NCBI GenBank assembly: GCA_963677695.2 | Contig: CAXXUJ010000001.1 | Coordinates: 2,046,001-2,110,000, forward strand | Direction of reading: 5' to 3' | Origin: SABI01 sp963677695 | GTDB lineage: Bacteria; Spirochaetota; Spirochaetia; Sphaerochaetales; Sphaerochaetaceae | Length of the DNA stretch: 64,000 nucleotides | Part shown: positions 44,004 to 53,461 of the stretch, piece after piece | Numbering within the stretch: position 1 is the first letter of the stretch | Layout: every line of letters begins with the position of its first letter | Made by a program: the position numbers and the translations under genes | Notes under the pieces: model-generated | What the model saw: only the letters and a program-made list of their open reading frames with translations | Told to the model about the DNA's origin: nothing | The model's database searches: none

Positions 44004-45041
44004 TTAGAGGGTATACAGTTTCTGCCATGCCTGATCGAAACCGTCAAGAGTCATGATTGTAGCGCCGAAATCATCAAATTCGTCAATGGTAAGGCCATCT
44101 GCATCATACGCTTTCTTGAAATCAGGAAGGGCTTTCATTACTTTTTCTACGGCTGCTTCATCAACAGGATCATTGAGTTTTTCAACTCTTTCAATTCCGG
44201 TTGAGGCATCAAGCTCGTTGATCATTTTCTGTACCTTGGGGTGAATTGTCATTTCGACTTTAGCACCTGAGAGTTCTGTAACCTGACGTGCACAACGGAA
44301 AGCAGCGGGCATCAGGATCTGGCTGTAGCCTTTTTCTTCCATCGTTCTGTAGACATTCTTCGTTGTTGCAATCATTGCATTCTCTATATCTTCAAGTGAA
44401 AGGCCGGCGTTTTCTTTCTCATTGAGAGAGACAAGATAGTCCTGAAGCCTTCCCATGACGAAAGCCGCTGTGGATTCTGCAGGTTTGAGTCCTGCTGCAA
44501 TAGCTCTCTTTCTGCCTCTTTCATTTGCTTCAGCTGCTGCAACGATCTGGGCATGAGAAACACAGACGGTGGGATTGGTGGGAATGCCGAGAGCTGCAAG
44601 CTCTTCGAGTACCCAGATCCCTGCCTTGGTGCCTGGAATTTTTACCTTAAGGTTCTCTGCAAAGGAGGCGAATTTTTTTCCTACTTCGAACATCTTCTCT
44701 TTGTCAGCACCGTCAAGGGGTTTGACCTGTGCTCTCACATAGCCGTACTTCCCGTCGGTCTTTTTATACATATCCTCAAGACCTGCTGCAATTCTCTTCA
44801 CAACGATCTCGATGAGTGCGACGATGCGGTCATCACCTTCCAGCGCCGGATCAATGGCAGCGAGTTCTTCTGTGTAGAGTTCAGGATACTCAGTAAGTAC
44901 CGCATAGGTGAGGGGAGGGTTTGAAGTGACTCCTACAGCTCCTGATTCAATCGCATCCTGTATGTCGTTGTGATCGGTTGAATCGTTATCCCATTGGCTT
45001 TTTGTGTTGGCAGCCATCCAAGCAAGGTAATCAGTTTTCAT
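44004..45041 (-). CDS. Transaldolase family protein
   Basis: The 345-residue enzyme has the Schiff-base lysine Lys134 in LKVKIPGT, with GVTSNPPL near the start (about 37-44) and IPTNPTVCVSHAQIVAAAEA. It transfers a dihydroxyacetone unit between sugar phosphates. The C-terminal region (DEFDDFGATIMTLDGF) is longer than in minimal bacterial transaldolases and may mark a specialised subfamily. It is operonic with an SDR upstream and isomerase downstream. Confidence 0.88.
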   Translation of the reverse strand: MKTDYLAWMAANTKSQWDNDSTDHNDIQDAIESGAVGVTSNPPLTYAVLTEYPELYTEELAAIDPALEGDDRIVALIEIVVKRIAAGLEDMYKKTDGKYGYVRAQVKPLDGADKEKMFEVGKKFASFAENLKVKIPGTKAGIWVLEELAALGIPTNPTVCVSHAQIVAAAEANERGRKRAIAAGLKPAESTAAFVMGRLQDYLVSLNEKENAGLSLEDIENAMIATTKNVYRTMEEKGYSQILMPAAFRCARQVTELSGAKVEMTIHPKVQKMINELDASTGIERVEKLNDPVDEAAVEKVMKALPDFKKAYDADGLTIDEFDDFGATIMTLDGFDQAWQKLYTL

Positions 45042-45080
45042 TCCTTGTTCTCCTTCATATGTTTTATAAAAAAATAATTT

Positions 45081-45842
45081 CTAGAAATACATGCCGCCGT
45101 TCACATCAAGGATAACCCCTGTGATCGACTGTGCAAGGTCACCTGCGAGAAAGGCGACTGCATTTGCTATTTCCTCCGGCTGGGTAAGTCTTCCCATCGG
45201 AATATTCTTCAGCAGTGCGGCCATCTCCTCATCAGAGAATCCCTTCACCATATCAGTAGCGGCGGTACCCGGGGCGACTGAGTTCACCGTGATGCCGAAC
45301 TCCGATGCGAAACGCGCGGTGCGTTTTGTGAGACCGATCACGGCAGCTTTGGAAACCGAATAGGCAGTACCGGTCTTCAGTCCGCCGTTTCTTCCTGCCA
45401 GGGAAGAGATGTTGATGATTCTTCCCTTTCTTCTGGGAACCATGTGTTTCAGGACACCCTGGGTCATGAAGAGAGGTCCTTTCACGTTGATGTTCATCAC
45501 CCGGTCAAGCTCCGCTTCATCAATCTCAAGGATATTAGATTTGCTTAAGATTCCGGCATTGTTTACGAGGATATCTATCTGCCCATACTTTTCAACAACC
45601 TGATCAACAGCGCTTTTTGACGCTTCAGGCTTGCTGATATCAGCAACAGCCCAGTCTGCCTGGAATCCGAGATCCTTTATTTCCGAGACAGTCTGCTTCA
45701 GTGCCTCTTCAGCTATATCGAACAGAACAACAAGTATTCCCTGGGAAGCCAGTTTCATTGAAATTGCCTTCCCTATGCCCCTTGCTCCTCCGGTCACGAT
45801 TGCGACTTTGAGCTCCTGATCTGTTTCTGTTCTCTCTTTCAT
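45081..45842 (-). CDS. Short-chain dehydrogenase/reductase
   Basis: The 253-residue SDR has the motif TGGARGIG, NNAGILS, Ser/Tyr/Lys in NISSLAG and YSVSKAA, and the end GVILDVNGGMYF. ATG 45842 follows AAGGA; an upstream ATG at 45890 is in frame but lies within the operator region and would be before the -10. It leads a three-gene operon with transaldolase and isomerase under the operator at 45871. Confidence 0.9.
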   Translation of the reverse strand: MKERTETDQELKVAIVTGGARGIGKAISMKLASQGILVVLFDIAEEALKQTVSEIKDLGFQADWAVADISKPEASKSAVDQVVEKYGQIDILVNNAGILSKSNILEIDEAELDRVMNINVKGPLFMTQGVLKHMVPRRKGRIINISSLAGRNGGLKTGTAYSVSKAAVIGLTKRTARFASEFGITVNSVAPGTAATDMVKGFSDEEMAALLKNIPMGRLTQPEEIANAVAFLAGDLAQSITGVILDVNGGMYF

Positions 45843-45870
45843 GGATAATTCCTTATCTTTTTGTTTTTTC

Positions 45871-45909
45871 GTATACGGTATATGATACACGATTAATTAA
45901 GAGTGTCAA
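45871..45909 (-). promoter_or_regulatory. Promoter and GTATACCGTATAC operator of the SDR/transaldolase operon
   Basis: On the minus strand TTGACA (45909-45904), a 16-base spacer and TATCAT (45887-45882) form the promoter; ATATACCGTATAC (45883-45871) overlaps the -10 and the start site. Confidence 0.6.
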
Positions 45910-45934
45910 GCATAAACAATTAGATTATTACATC

Positions 45935-45970
45935 TTGATAACTTGTTTCTTTCAATATACGGTGTACAAT
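45935..45970 (+). promoter_or_regulatory. Promoter and operator of the first GntR gene
   Basis: TTGTTT (45943-45948), 16 bases and TACAAT (45965-45970) form a possible promoter; ATATACGGTGTAC (45955-45967) is a variant of the operator and covers the spacer and -10. This suggests autorepression. Confidence 0.5.
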
Positions 45971-46020
45971 AGATTATGTCATGTATTTAACTAGGTGCAG
46001 GCTTTGAGAAGGAGCAGAAC

Positions 46021-46677
46021 ATGAAGAGGCAGATAGTCCAGGCAAACCTGAAGGAACAGATTCACGACGTGCTGAAAACCAGCATCATCACCGGAAAATA
46101 TCTCCCCGGCACACGCCTGGTTATAGATGCTCTCGCCGAGGAATACAATGTAAGCAGGACCCCGATCAGGGATGTTCTCCATTCTCTTATCTCGAAGGGT
46201 CTCATCACCCAGCAGGGGAAGGGCTATATCGTATTCAAACCAAGCAGGGATGAAGTGATGGATATTTCCTCTCTCCGCCTCGAGCTTGAGAAGATGGCGG
46301 TAGAGCACTGTACTCTGCGAAGTACTGAAGAGGAACTTGCCCATTTCGAGCGATTCAGAAACATGGACGTGAAAGGTGGCAAAACTCCCCTTGAAGAGTA
46401 CGATATCAGTTTCCATGACGAGATCCTTACCAATGCAAAGAATAAGCATCTGAAATTCCACCTTGAGATGGTGCGTGACCTCTGGTGGCTGATCAGAAGA
46501 TGGTCTCATGTGGAATCGTCTCAGGAGATTATCCTGAAATCGATGAAACAGCATGAGCGGATCATCGAAATGATCATGGCACGGAATGTAGAAGAAGCAA
46601 AGAGGCTGATGGAAGAGCACCACAATACCGGTCTCACAGATATTCTTAATTCAGACCTATTTACCCTTATCCCGTAG
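46021..46677 (+). CDS. GntR-family (FadR-type) regulator, first
   Basis: The 218-residue protein has an N-terminal winged helix with the family signature YNVSRTPIRDVLHSL (about 42-56) and a helical FCD effector domain with metal-ligand-like residues (ISFHDEIL; MKQHERIIEMI). ATG 46021 follows GAAGGAG. It diverges from the SDR/transaldolase operon. The GTATACCGTATAC motif at both divergent promoters, the TRAP operon and garR make it the likely repressor of that set, probably released by a sugar acid. Confidence 0.92.
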   Translation: MKRQIVQANLKEQIHDVLKTSIITGKYLPGTRLVIDALAEEYNVSRTPIRDVLHSLISKGLITQQGKGYIVFKPSRDEVMDISSLRLELEKMAVEHCTLRSTEEELAHFERFRNMDVKGGKTPLEEYDISFHDEILTNAKNKHLKFHLEMVRDLWWLIRRWSHVESSQEIILKSMKQHERIIEMIMARNVEEAKRLMEEHHNTGLTDILNSDLFTLIP

Positions 46678-46714
46678 AAACGGGACATCCTGATATATCT
46701 ATGATCAGGAAAAA

Positions 46715-46757
46715 GTATATCCCCTGAAACTGTGAATTCAGTCACCAGGGGATATAC
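46715..46757. terminator. Long hairpin between convergent genes
   Basis: GTATATCCCCTG (46715-46726) and CAGGGGATATAC (46746-46757) form a perfect 12-bp stem between the ends of gntR and the LarA-like gene. It probably serves as a bidirectional terminator although T-runs are weak. Confidence 0.6.
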
Positions 46758-46841
46758 GGGGAGATTTGGATGAAGCCTCCCTCTGCCGCTATTGAGTGTG
46801 GGTTCAATAGAGGGATTCAGCAGGTACAGCTTCAATCTCTT

Positions 46842-48149
46842 TTACAGATCAAGATTGCCTTCCTCATCGAATTCCAGATCGTGGAAAGGTTCGAGCAGTT
46901 CCAGCATCGGATTATTCTTCACTTCCTCTTCCAGGCACTCGGATACCATGATGGTATCGATATGGGATGAGTTCGCGATTCTCACGATACGGGGACGTAA
47001 TTTGTCGATACCGACACAGGTGAATATTGAAGCTTTGATCGCCAGTTCATCATTTTTCATGATGATAGGAACTTTTGCTGTATCGAGAACGGTACACGTA
47101 AGCGAGTTAGGATAAGCTGCATCGAAATCGATTTTATCGAAAAGTCTTTTCGTCCCGATATCCGCCACTCCTGCACCGATTGCGTTTCCGTGACTCTCAT
47201 CACTCAAATCGAGTACAACATGCCTCTGAACGGTAGGCCCGCCGCTCGCGTAGGGGGTACAGAATGTGTTTGTGATATTCGGATCCATTCCGTCTCCGCT
47301 GAAGTTCTTTCCTATCTGATCAATGATCATGATATCCATCTCGCCGATAGCGATTGCAGGCATGAGATCACGGGAGATCTTCAAAAGCTCGGGTTCCCTT
47401 GCCGCAATGTTTTCTCTCGGTATGGCTTCTATGATTGCTGTGTCATCAAAAGAATTCTCAATAAGAGCCAGACCGAAAAGGACCGGCGCATTCTTGAGAA
47501 TCGTTTCACCGTAGGTGACAACGTTGTAGGCCATTCTCCCAAATCCTTCGACATGGCATGCTTCTGCACCTTTCTGCTTGCCGAGCCCAATAGCCATCAT
47601 CTTATAGATGCCGCTTTCATAGGTTCCGCGGAAGGAACTGTGAGGCTTCACTCTTCCTGCAACGATGATACCGTCTGAGTGAGCTGCAATGGCATCCATA
47701 TAGACAGGCTTGTCATCCACGGTATTACCGATGTGGACTGTCTCCATAGAAGAACGTATCGGTGCGTCAACGAATTCCTCGGTGACACCGAAGCCTTCTA
47801 TCATTTCCTTTTGGCCCTCTGCCGTTGCGCCTCCATGGCTGCCCATGGCGGGGACGATGAAAGGCTTACCGCCATACTTTTTAACATTCCGGACAATTTC
47901 TCTGGTAATGAGAGCAATGTTTGCTACACCACGGCTTCCCACGGTAACGGCAATCTCCATTCCATCAGTGATTGTAGATGATATCTCAGGTTTCGCGAAT
48001 TCTTCGGCTATAGCCTTCGGTATGTCCTCTATATGGGTATTATCGAATTTCTGCCGTACCTTTGCCATTTTGGGAAGCTGGACCGGTGCAAGAATACCTG
48101 CAATAATCCCATTCCGGTCCCATACTCTTTCATTCTGTGTTGAACTCAT
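46842..48149 (-). CDS. LarA-like protein (lactate racemase superfamily, variant)
   Basis: The 435-residue protein belongs to the DUF2088/LarA superfamily, whose members use a nickel-pincer nucleotide to racemise or epimerise 2-hydroxyacids. Histidines His105 (MGSHGG), His170 (VKPHSSF) and His199 (EACHVEG) line up with those of LarA. The candidate pincer lysine is Lys183 in ESGIYKMM, 13 residues after His170 instead of 10 as in classical LarA, so it is a variant branch. It is last in the TRAP-SDR run, suggesting a sugar-acid epimerase or racemase. LarB, LarC and LarE cofactor genes are not in the window. Confidence 0.75.
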   Translation of the reverse strand: MSSTQNERVWDRNGIIAGILAPVQLPKMAKVRQKFDNTHIEDIPKAIAEEFAKPEISSTITDGMEIAVTVGSRGVANIALITREIVRNVKKYGGKPFIVPAMGSHGGATAEGQKEMIEGFGVTEEFVDAPIRSSMETVHIGNTVDDKPVYMDAIAAHSDGIIVAGRVKPHSSFRGTYESGIYKMMAIGLGKQKGAEACHVEGFGRMAYNVVTYGETILKNAPVLFGLALIENSFDDTAIIEAIPRENIAAREPELLKISRDLMPAIAIGEMDIMIIDQIGKNFSGDGMDPNITNTFCTPYASGGPTVQRHVVLDLSDESHGNAIGAGVADIGTKRLFDKIDFDAAYPNSLTCTVLDTAKVPIIMKNDELAIKASIFTCVGIDKLRPRIVRIANSSHIDTIMVSECLEEEVKNNPMLELLEPFHDLEFDEEGNLDL

Positions 48150-48224
48150 ACTTTTCTCCAGAATTGTTCTGTGAAGGGTTTCACAGAACTCACTCTATTC
48201 AATTCACTCCTGACCAGAGGAAGA

Positions 48225-48977
48225 TCAGTCTCTCAGTGTACCGCCGTTCACCATCATCGTTTCCGCTGTGACGAAGGAAGCTTCCCTGCTAGCAAGGTAA
48301 CAGACAGCATACGCAATGTCCTCAGGCGTGCCGAGGGACTTGGTGATGCTGTTGTCGATGAACTTCTGATTCTCTTCAGGACTCACCGCACCCGACATTG
48401 CTGTCATGATACGCCCCGGAGCGATAGCATTCACCGTGATACCGTCAGCACCCACCTGTTGTGCGAGGTTTCTCACAAAACCGAGAACAGCACCCTTGGA
48501 AGCAGCATAGTGCAGGGCGGCAACGGTTCCCCCGTTCTTACCTGCTTCACTCGAGATGCTTATGATTCTTCCGAATTTTCTGCTTCTCATCCCGGGAAGG
48601 ACAGCCTTGCAGAAATAGAAGGAGGCTTTGACATTGACAGAGAAGACAAGATCCCATTCATCACCCTCGATCTCTTCGATAGGCTTGAGAGGGTGGATAC
48701 CGGCATTGTTCACCAGGATATCAACCTTTCCGAGTGTACTCTCAACTTCCGCCACAAAGGCTTTCACTGCAGCTTCGTCTGTTATATTGAGGGCCGTAGC
48801 GACAACCTTCTGTCCTGTTGCTTCTCGGATTTCCTGTGCTGTCTCTTCCAGAATTTCCTTCTTGAGATCACAGATAGCGATATCGACACCGCGCTTTGCA
48901 AGCCCGAAAGCGATTCCCTTTCCCATGCCCTGAGCGGCACCGGTAATGATTGCCGTCATTCCTTGTAAACTTTCCAT
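48225..48977 (-). CDS. Short-chain dehydrogenase/reductase
   Basis: The 250-residue SDR has TGAAQGMGKG, NNAGIHP, Ser/Tyr/Lys in SISSEAG and YAASKGA and the end TMMVNGGTLRD. It lies between the TRAP dctM and the LarA-like gene and probably oxidises an imported hydroxyacid or sugar acid. Substrate unknown. Confidence 0.9.
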   Translation of the reverse strand: MESLQGMTAIITGAAQGMGKGIAFGLAKRGVDIAICDLKKEILEETAQEIREATGQKVVATALNITDEAAVKAFVAEVESTLGKVDILVNNAGIHPLKPIEEIEGDEWDLVFSVNVKASFYFCKAVLPGMRSRKFGRIISISSEAGKNGGTVAALHYAASKGAVLGFVRNLAQQVGADGITVNAIAPGRIMTAMSGAVSPEENQKFIDNSITKSLGTPEDIAYAVCYLASREASFVTAETMMVNGGTLRD

Positions 48978-49035
48978 AGAGTTTTCCTTTTATCAATCTT
49001 GAGTGACGTTGCTTGCTTCGTGTAGTAAGCGGACG

Positions 49036-49060
49036 ACCAGGTCCGCTGATCGGACCTGGT
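49036..49060. repeat. Intercistronic hairpin between dctM and SDR
   Basis: ACCAGGTCCG and CGGACCTGGT form a perfect 10-bp stem with a CTGAT loop. No T-run follows on the coding (minus) strand, so it may be an RNA processing or stability element rather than a terminator. Confidence 0.55.
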
Positions 49061-49094
49061 GTAAGTTTTTCCTGCTAAACCTTCTTCATTCCCG

Positions 49095-50384
49095 TCAACC
49101 GAGAGTGAGGCTCGGTACCCAGAGTACAATTCCCGGGATCAAGGTGGTGAGAACTAGTACTATGATCATTGAGATATAGAGGGGAAGTGCCGATTTTATC
49201 AGCTGTCCCATCTCCATTCTCGCGACGTTACAGGTACTGAAGAGACAGACTCCAAAGGGAGGTGTGACCATGCCGATTGCGAGATTGAGAACGAATACGA
49301 CAGCGAAGTGGATCGGGTGTATTCCTACTGCGTTTGCGACTGGAAAAAGGATCGGCGCCATAACGATAATTGCTACCCCTGCATCGAGGAACATTCCCAT
49401 GATGAGAAGGAACACGTTGATGATGAAGAAGATCGCCAAGGGGTTCGTTGTGTACCCGAGGAGGAAGTCAGCTACGATCTGCGGAAGGCCTTCAAAGGTG
49501 AGGATGAAGGTGAAGATCGAAGATGAACCGATGATCGCGACAACTGCCGCCGTAAGGCGTGCCGCTGCAATGAATGATTCGTACAGGACCTTCCCCGTGA
49601 GGGTACGGTAGAAGAATGTCGCAATGAACAGCGTGTAGATTACTGCAAGTCCTCCGGACTCAGTCGGTGTAACCACACCGCTCATGATTCCGATCATGAT
49701 AATGACCGGTGCACCGAGTGCCCAGATTCCTCTCTTGAAAGTATCCCAGAGAATTCTGAAGTCGAATTTCCTTACTGATCCATAGTTGTTTCTGCGGCAG
49801 ATGACGTAGTTCTGGATCATCATGGTTGAGGTGAGAAGAATTCCCGGCCCGAGGCCGCCGATGAGAAGCCAGGATACGGACAGCTCACTTACCGCTCCGA
49901 TGATAACCATCAGGATACTTGGCGGAACAATAACAGCGAGAGTGGAGGAAAGAGCTGTGATTGCGGCTGAATACCCTTTATCGTAACCGTCAGCTTCCAT
50001 TTCAGGGATGAGGATCGTTCCGAGAGCGACCGTGTCTGCAACCGATGATCCCGACATACCGCCGAAGATGAAGCTTGCAACAACGTTCGAACCTCCCAGT
50101 CCTCCTCGTGCCCAGCCTACTCCTGCCTTTGCAAAATCGATGAGTCTTTTCGCTACTCCTGTCGATTCCATCAGAACGCCTGATAAAACGAACAGGGGGA
50201 TAGCAACGAGGACATATGATTCAATTCCCGAGAACATCAGCTGTGGAATCGAAATGAGGGGTACCGGATGATGGATCAGGATCGTGAAGACACTGGCCAG
50301 TCCGATGGATACGAAAACGGGAGCTCCTGAAAGAAGGAGAACCAATGCTAGTCCGAAGACAGTCAAACTCATTACAGGTATCAT
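49095..50384 (-). CDS. TRAP transporter large permease DctM (second system)
   Basis: The 429-residue multi-span protein has SGSSVADTVALGTILIPEME, VIVPPSILMVIIGA and MVTPPFGVCLFSTCNVA. ATG 50384 follows AGGAGG just after the dctQ stop; a longer frame to 50429 overlaps dctQ and is not preferred. It forms the membrane channel with DctQ. Confidence 0.95.
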   Translation of the reverse strand: MIPVMSLTVFGLALVLLLSGAPVFVSIGLASVFTILIHHPVPLISIPQLMFSGIESYVLVAIPLFVLSGVLMESTGVAKRLIDFAKAGVGWARGGLGGSNVVASFIFGGMSGSSVADTVALGTILIPEMEADGYDKGYSAAITALSSTLAVIVPPSILMVIIGAVSELSVSWLLIGGLGPGILLTSTMMIQNYVICRRNNYGSVRKFDFRILWDTFKRGIWALGAPVIIMIGIMSGVVTPTESGGLAVIYTLFIATFFYRTLTGKVLYESFIAAARLTAAVVAIIGSSSIFTFILTFEGLPQIVADFLLGYTTNPLAIFFIINVFLLIMGMFLDAGVAIIVMAPILFPVANAVGIHPIHFAVVFVLNLAIGMVTPPFGVCLFSTCNVARMEMGQLIKSALPLYISMIIVLVLTTLIPGIVLWVPSLTLG

Positions 50385-50385
50385 A

Positions 50386-50973
50386 TTATTTCTCCTCCTG
50401 TTCGGGGACGGGCTTGATGAGACCGTCATGGATCAGTTCTTCGATACTGAGGTCCTCAAGACCTTCCGGAATGTCATAGATGAATTCCGGATCCTTGTCT
50501 TTGATGATCATACGGATACGCTCTGCAAGTCTGTAGATTGAGATGAGCGAGCCGATGACGATAGGGGAGCGCATGAGCCATGTCGGGGCATGGAGGGCCG
50601 GAGTGAACTGTCCCCTGTGTGCGTACTGGATAAGAGCACGTGATCCCAGATATCCAAAAAAGATCAGCATAAGAGCGAAGAGACACATATGAATGACTTT
50701 CAGCACCTTTCTGGCTTTCTTTGGAAATTTGTGATAAATACTCTTGATTCCTACATGGGAATCATCATGGATTGCTAGTGCGATTCCGATCCAGATAAGA
50801 GCGCCGAACAGATATGTGATCAGTTCAAGTGTCCACGGCGCCTTCATGGACGGGATCATCCTGTTGAGAACCTGCATGAGCGAAGAGAGGAGAATCACGA
50901 GGAGAATAGCTATCGAGAGCGCATACTCCGGGTTCTTCAGGAAAAATTTAAAATCCTTTTTATTTGTTGTCAT
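50386..50973 (-). CDS. TRAP transporter small permease DctQ (second system)
   Basis: The 195-residue protein has four membrane helices (ALSIAILLVILLSSLMQVLN; LITYLFGALIWIGIALAI; VIHMCLFALMLIFFGYLG; SPIVIGSLISIYRLAE) and an unusually long acidic cytoplasmic tail of about 35 residues (KDKDPEFIYDIPEGLEDLSI...). It lies between dctP and dctM. Confidence 0.9.
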   Translation of the reverse strand: MTTNKKDFKFFLKNPEYALSIAILLVILLSSLMQVLNRMIPSMKAPWTLELITYLFGALIWIGIALAIHDDSHVGIKSIYHKFPKKARKVLKVIHMCLFALMLIFFGYLGSRALIQYAHRGQFTPALHAPTWLMRSPIVIGSLISIYRLAERIRMIIKDKDPEFIYDIPEGLEDLSIEELIHDGLIKPVPEQEEK

Positions 50974-51002
50974 AATCCCACACCTATTGATTCGTCTAAT
51001 GT

Positions 51003-51030
51003 AAAGGATGCCCCGTTAGGAGCATCCTTT
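51003..51030 (-). terminator. Attenuator-like hairpin between dctP and dctQ
   Basis: AAAGGATGC (51003-51011) and GCATCCTTT (51022-51030) form a 9-bp stem 27 bases after the dctP stop. Such a hairpin would let the binding protein be made in excess over the permeases. Confidence 0.55.
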
Positions 51031-51056
51031 CCTTACATTCCTTAAGTTGAAGATGA

Positions 51057-52079
51057 TTATCTGGTAGCGTCAGCGAGCTTGACCAGTGCATTCCAATCTT
51101 CTGTACCGACAGTCTTTTCAATTGCTGCGTATGCAGGACCCATGAGTGCTCTCCAGGGCTCTTTCATTTCAGCAGTGAAGTCAGTGAACTCAATTCCAGC
51201 TTCTTCCATGGTCTTTCTACCGGCAACTTCTCTCTCAATGGTAGCCTGAAGGACAACGTCAGTTGATTCTGCGCCGACTTCGAGAAGTGCAGCCTGCATG
51301 TCAGCTGAGAGACCATCGAACCAGTCTTTGTTCACAACTACGAGAACGCCGTCACCCATGTAGTTCCATACGTTGAAGTACTTGCCCTGTTCATAGGTTC
51401 TTGTTGACTGGATGGTTGAAATCGCATTGTCTTCACCTGAAACAGTACCCATCTGCATTGCTGTGTAGATTTCACCTGACGGGAGAGGTACAGGATTAGC
51501 ACCCATTGCCTGGAAAGTTGTTACAAACAGATCCATAGCGGGAACTCTGAATACCATGCCCTTGATGTCATCGGGAGTGATGATCGGGTGCTGTGAGTTG
51601 AGGAGCTGACGGGGAGCTCTCGGCCAGTAAGCAATAACCTTGAGGTTCTTGTCTTCGAGCTTTGCGAACCACTTGTCAACGAAAGCAGGCTTTTCATCCA
51701 TGAAGCGGAGAACGTGCTGCATGTCTTCGAACATGAAAGGTGTGCTGAGTGAGAACAGTTCGGGAACGAGTGAAGCGAGGGTTACCTGTGATTCACAAGC
51801 CATCTGTACAACGTTTTCCTGGGTCTGTTCGAAAATTGTTGCCCAGTTGTTGTTTGCAAGCTGTCCATTGGGGTAGATTGTTGATTCAATCTGTCCGGGG
51901 AATCTGTCCTGCATCTCTGCTTTGATGAATTCAAATCCCTTCTGCCAGGTTTCTGTCTTAGGCAGGTTGTGTTCGATGTTCATCTGAACTTTTGCTCCGG
52001 CGGCTTCGCTTTCACCCTGTGCGAAAGCCATCGAGAACACGATGCTTACCATGACGGCAATGACTACTAAACGTTTCAT
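51057..52079 (-). CDS. TRAP transporter substrate-binding protein DctP (second system, intact)
   Basis: The 340-residue protein has a Sec signal peptide (MKRLVVIAVMVSIVFSMAFA) and the DctP fold, with the carboxylate-binding arginine in GMVFRVPAMD and conserved LPSGEIYTAMQMGTVSGEDN. The ligand is probably an organic or sugar acid. First gene of a TRAP-SDR-LarA run under two operator copies. Confidence 0.95.
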   Translation of the reverse strand: MKRLVVIAVMVSIVFSMAFAQGESEAAGAKVQMNIEHNLPKTETWQKGFEFIKAEMQDRFPGQIESTIYPNGQLANNNWATIFEQTQENVVQMACESQVTLASLVPELFSLSTPFMFEDMQHVLRFMDEKPAFVDKWFAKLEDKNLKVIAYWPRAPRQLLNSQHPIITPDDIKGMVFRVPAMDLFVTTFQAMGANPVPLPSGEIYTAMQMGTVSGEDNAISTIQSTRTYEQGKYFNVWNYMGDGVLVVVNKDWFDGLSADMQAALLEVGAESTDVVLQATIEREVAGRKTMEEAGIEFTDFTAEMKEPWRALMGPAYAAIEKTVGTEDWNALVKLADATR

Positions 52080-52112
52080 AAACTCTCCTTTTGATTTTTG
52101 AAATCGTATTAT

Positions 52113-52170
52113 GTATACCGTATACCAATTACGATATACCGTATATTACCACGGATTCCCGAACTGTCAA
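52113..52170 (-). promoter_or_regulatory. Promoter and two operators of the second TRAP operon
   Basis: GTATACCGTATAC (52113-52125) and ATATACCGTATAT (52134-52146) are spaced 21 bases centre to centre, two helical turns. On the minus strand TTGACA (52170-52165), 16 bases and TAATAT (52148-52143) form the promoter, with the second operator overlapping the -10. The remaining 52171-52449 holds no gene that I can support. Confidence 0.65.
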
Positions 52171-52449
52171 AACATTTTTTCTAATTTTTTCCCCAGCCTT
52201 TGATTCTTTATGGTTTTCTTCACTCATTCCGGCCTTTACAGGTTCTACTGCCATACTTCATTCATGCACACATGGGAATAACTTTCGTATCTGTAAAGAT
52301 ATAAAACAAGGTAGGCCATTGGATGAATAGCATGTCTTATCAGGTCTGCGTGGATTTAAACACCGGAGGGATCGACATATTCAGCGGGAGAACAGATGAA
52401 AAAAGTATCAATCGAGATATCTGTTTGTAGAGAATCTGGTGATAGTAAA

Positions 52450-52490
52450 CCCCCTCCTTCCAGAAATCTTATTCTTGGAAACCGAGGGGG
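52450..52490 (-). terminator. Hairpin downstream of garR
   Basis: CCCCCTC (52450-52456) pairs with GAGGGGG (52484-52490) and an inner TTCCA (52458-52462) with TGGAA (52476-52480). On the minus strand only a short TTTAC follows, so termination is likely but not certain. Confidence 0.6.
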
Positions 52491-52535
52491 CTGTACACCA
52501 GGGATGCTCATGGGATGCACGAGCATACACTTCTG

Positions 52536-53420
52536 TTACTTTCCGATCTTGGTACCGGAAACCTTTGCATAGTACTGTGCAAGACCGCTGTGGTCGTCCT
52601 GTCCTTTGCCGTCTGCATGGAGGGTCTCCATCATCTCTCTCACGAGAGCTGTGAAGGGGAGAGGTGAACCGACACCGTGTCCTGTATCGAGTGCATTCGC
52701 AAGGTCCTTGATATGAAGATCAATCTTGAAACCGGGTTTGAAATTGCTTTCGATCATCATGGGTACCTTTGCATCCATGACTGTAGAGCCTGCAAGTCCG
52801 CCTCTGATTGCATCAAATACCAGGTTGGGGTCAACTCCAGCCTTCTTCACAAGTGTGAATGCCTCTGCCACTGCAGCGATGTTCACACCGACAACGATCT
52901 GGTTTGCGAGCTTTGTGGTATTACCTGCTCCGACATCTCCGCAGTGAACGGCTGATGCGCCCATCACAAGGAGCATCTCCTTGAGTTCTTCGAACAGAGC
53001 CTTGTCTCCACCGACCATGATAGCCAGTGTTCCGTCGATTGCCTTGGGTTCTCCACCTGATACCGGTGCATCGAGCATCTTCACGCCCTTTTCTGCACAG
53101 GCTTTAGCCACTTCCTGGGAAGCCAGAGGAGCAATAGAGGACATGTCAACGAGCTTGAGTCCTTCCTTAGCGCCTTCGAGGACACCGTTTGCTCCCATGA
53201 CAACTGCTTTCACGTGGGGTGAGTTGGGAAGCATGGTGATGACGATATCGACCTTGGAAGCGACATCTGCTGCTGAAGTTCCAGCTTTTGCGCCGGCAGC
53301 AACAACGTCTGCAACGTTTGCCTCTGCGATATCGAAAACGGTCAGGTCATGTCCTGCCTTGATCAGGTTCTTTGCCATGGGCTTGCCCATGATTCCGAGT
53401 CCTACAAATCCAATGTTCAT
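52536..53420 (-). CDS. garR: 2-hydroxy-3-oxopropionate (tartronate semialdehyde) reductase
   Basis: The 294-residue enzyme reduces tartronate semialdehyde to D-glycerate with NAD(P)H. It has GLGIMG (7-12), the family substrate segment DAPVSGGEPKAIDG (117-130) and catalytic Lys170 in GAGNTTKLANQ. It matches E. coli GarR closely by eye over its whole length, including FKPGFKIDLHIKDLANALDT and the C-terminal QDDHSGLAQYY. AAGGAG precedes the ATG. The upstream GTATACCGTATAC site ties it to the TRAP and SDR operons. Confidence 0.9.
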   Translation of the reverse strand: MNIGFVGLGIMGKPMAKNLIKAGHDLTVFDIAEANVADVVAAGAKAGTSAADVASKVDIVITMLPNSPHVKAVVMGANGVLEGAKEGLKLVDMSSIAPLASQEVAKACAEKGVKMLDAPVSGGEPKAIDGTLAIMVGGDKALFEELKEMLLVMGASAVHCGDVGAGNTTKLANQIVVGVNIAAVAEAFTLVKKAGVDPNLVFDAIRGGLAGSTVMDAKVPMMIESNFKPGFKIDLHIKDLANALDTGHGVGSPLPFTALVREMMETLHADGKGQDDHSGLAQYYAKVSGTKIGK

Positions 53421-53461
53421 ATTCTTTTCTCCTTGTTGTATTTAGTATGTCCTTTTTTAAT

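Noticed and set aside
48171..48968. 265-codon plus-strand frame
   Set aside because: It is antisense to a complete SDR gene; the codon pattern belongs to the minus strand.
52171..52449. Small plus-strand gene between dctP and garR (for example 52091-52330)
   Set aside because: The frame crosses the operators and has no ribosome site or protein-like pattern.
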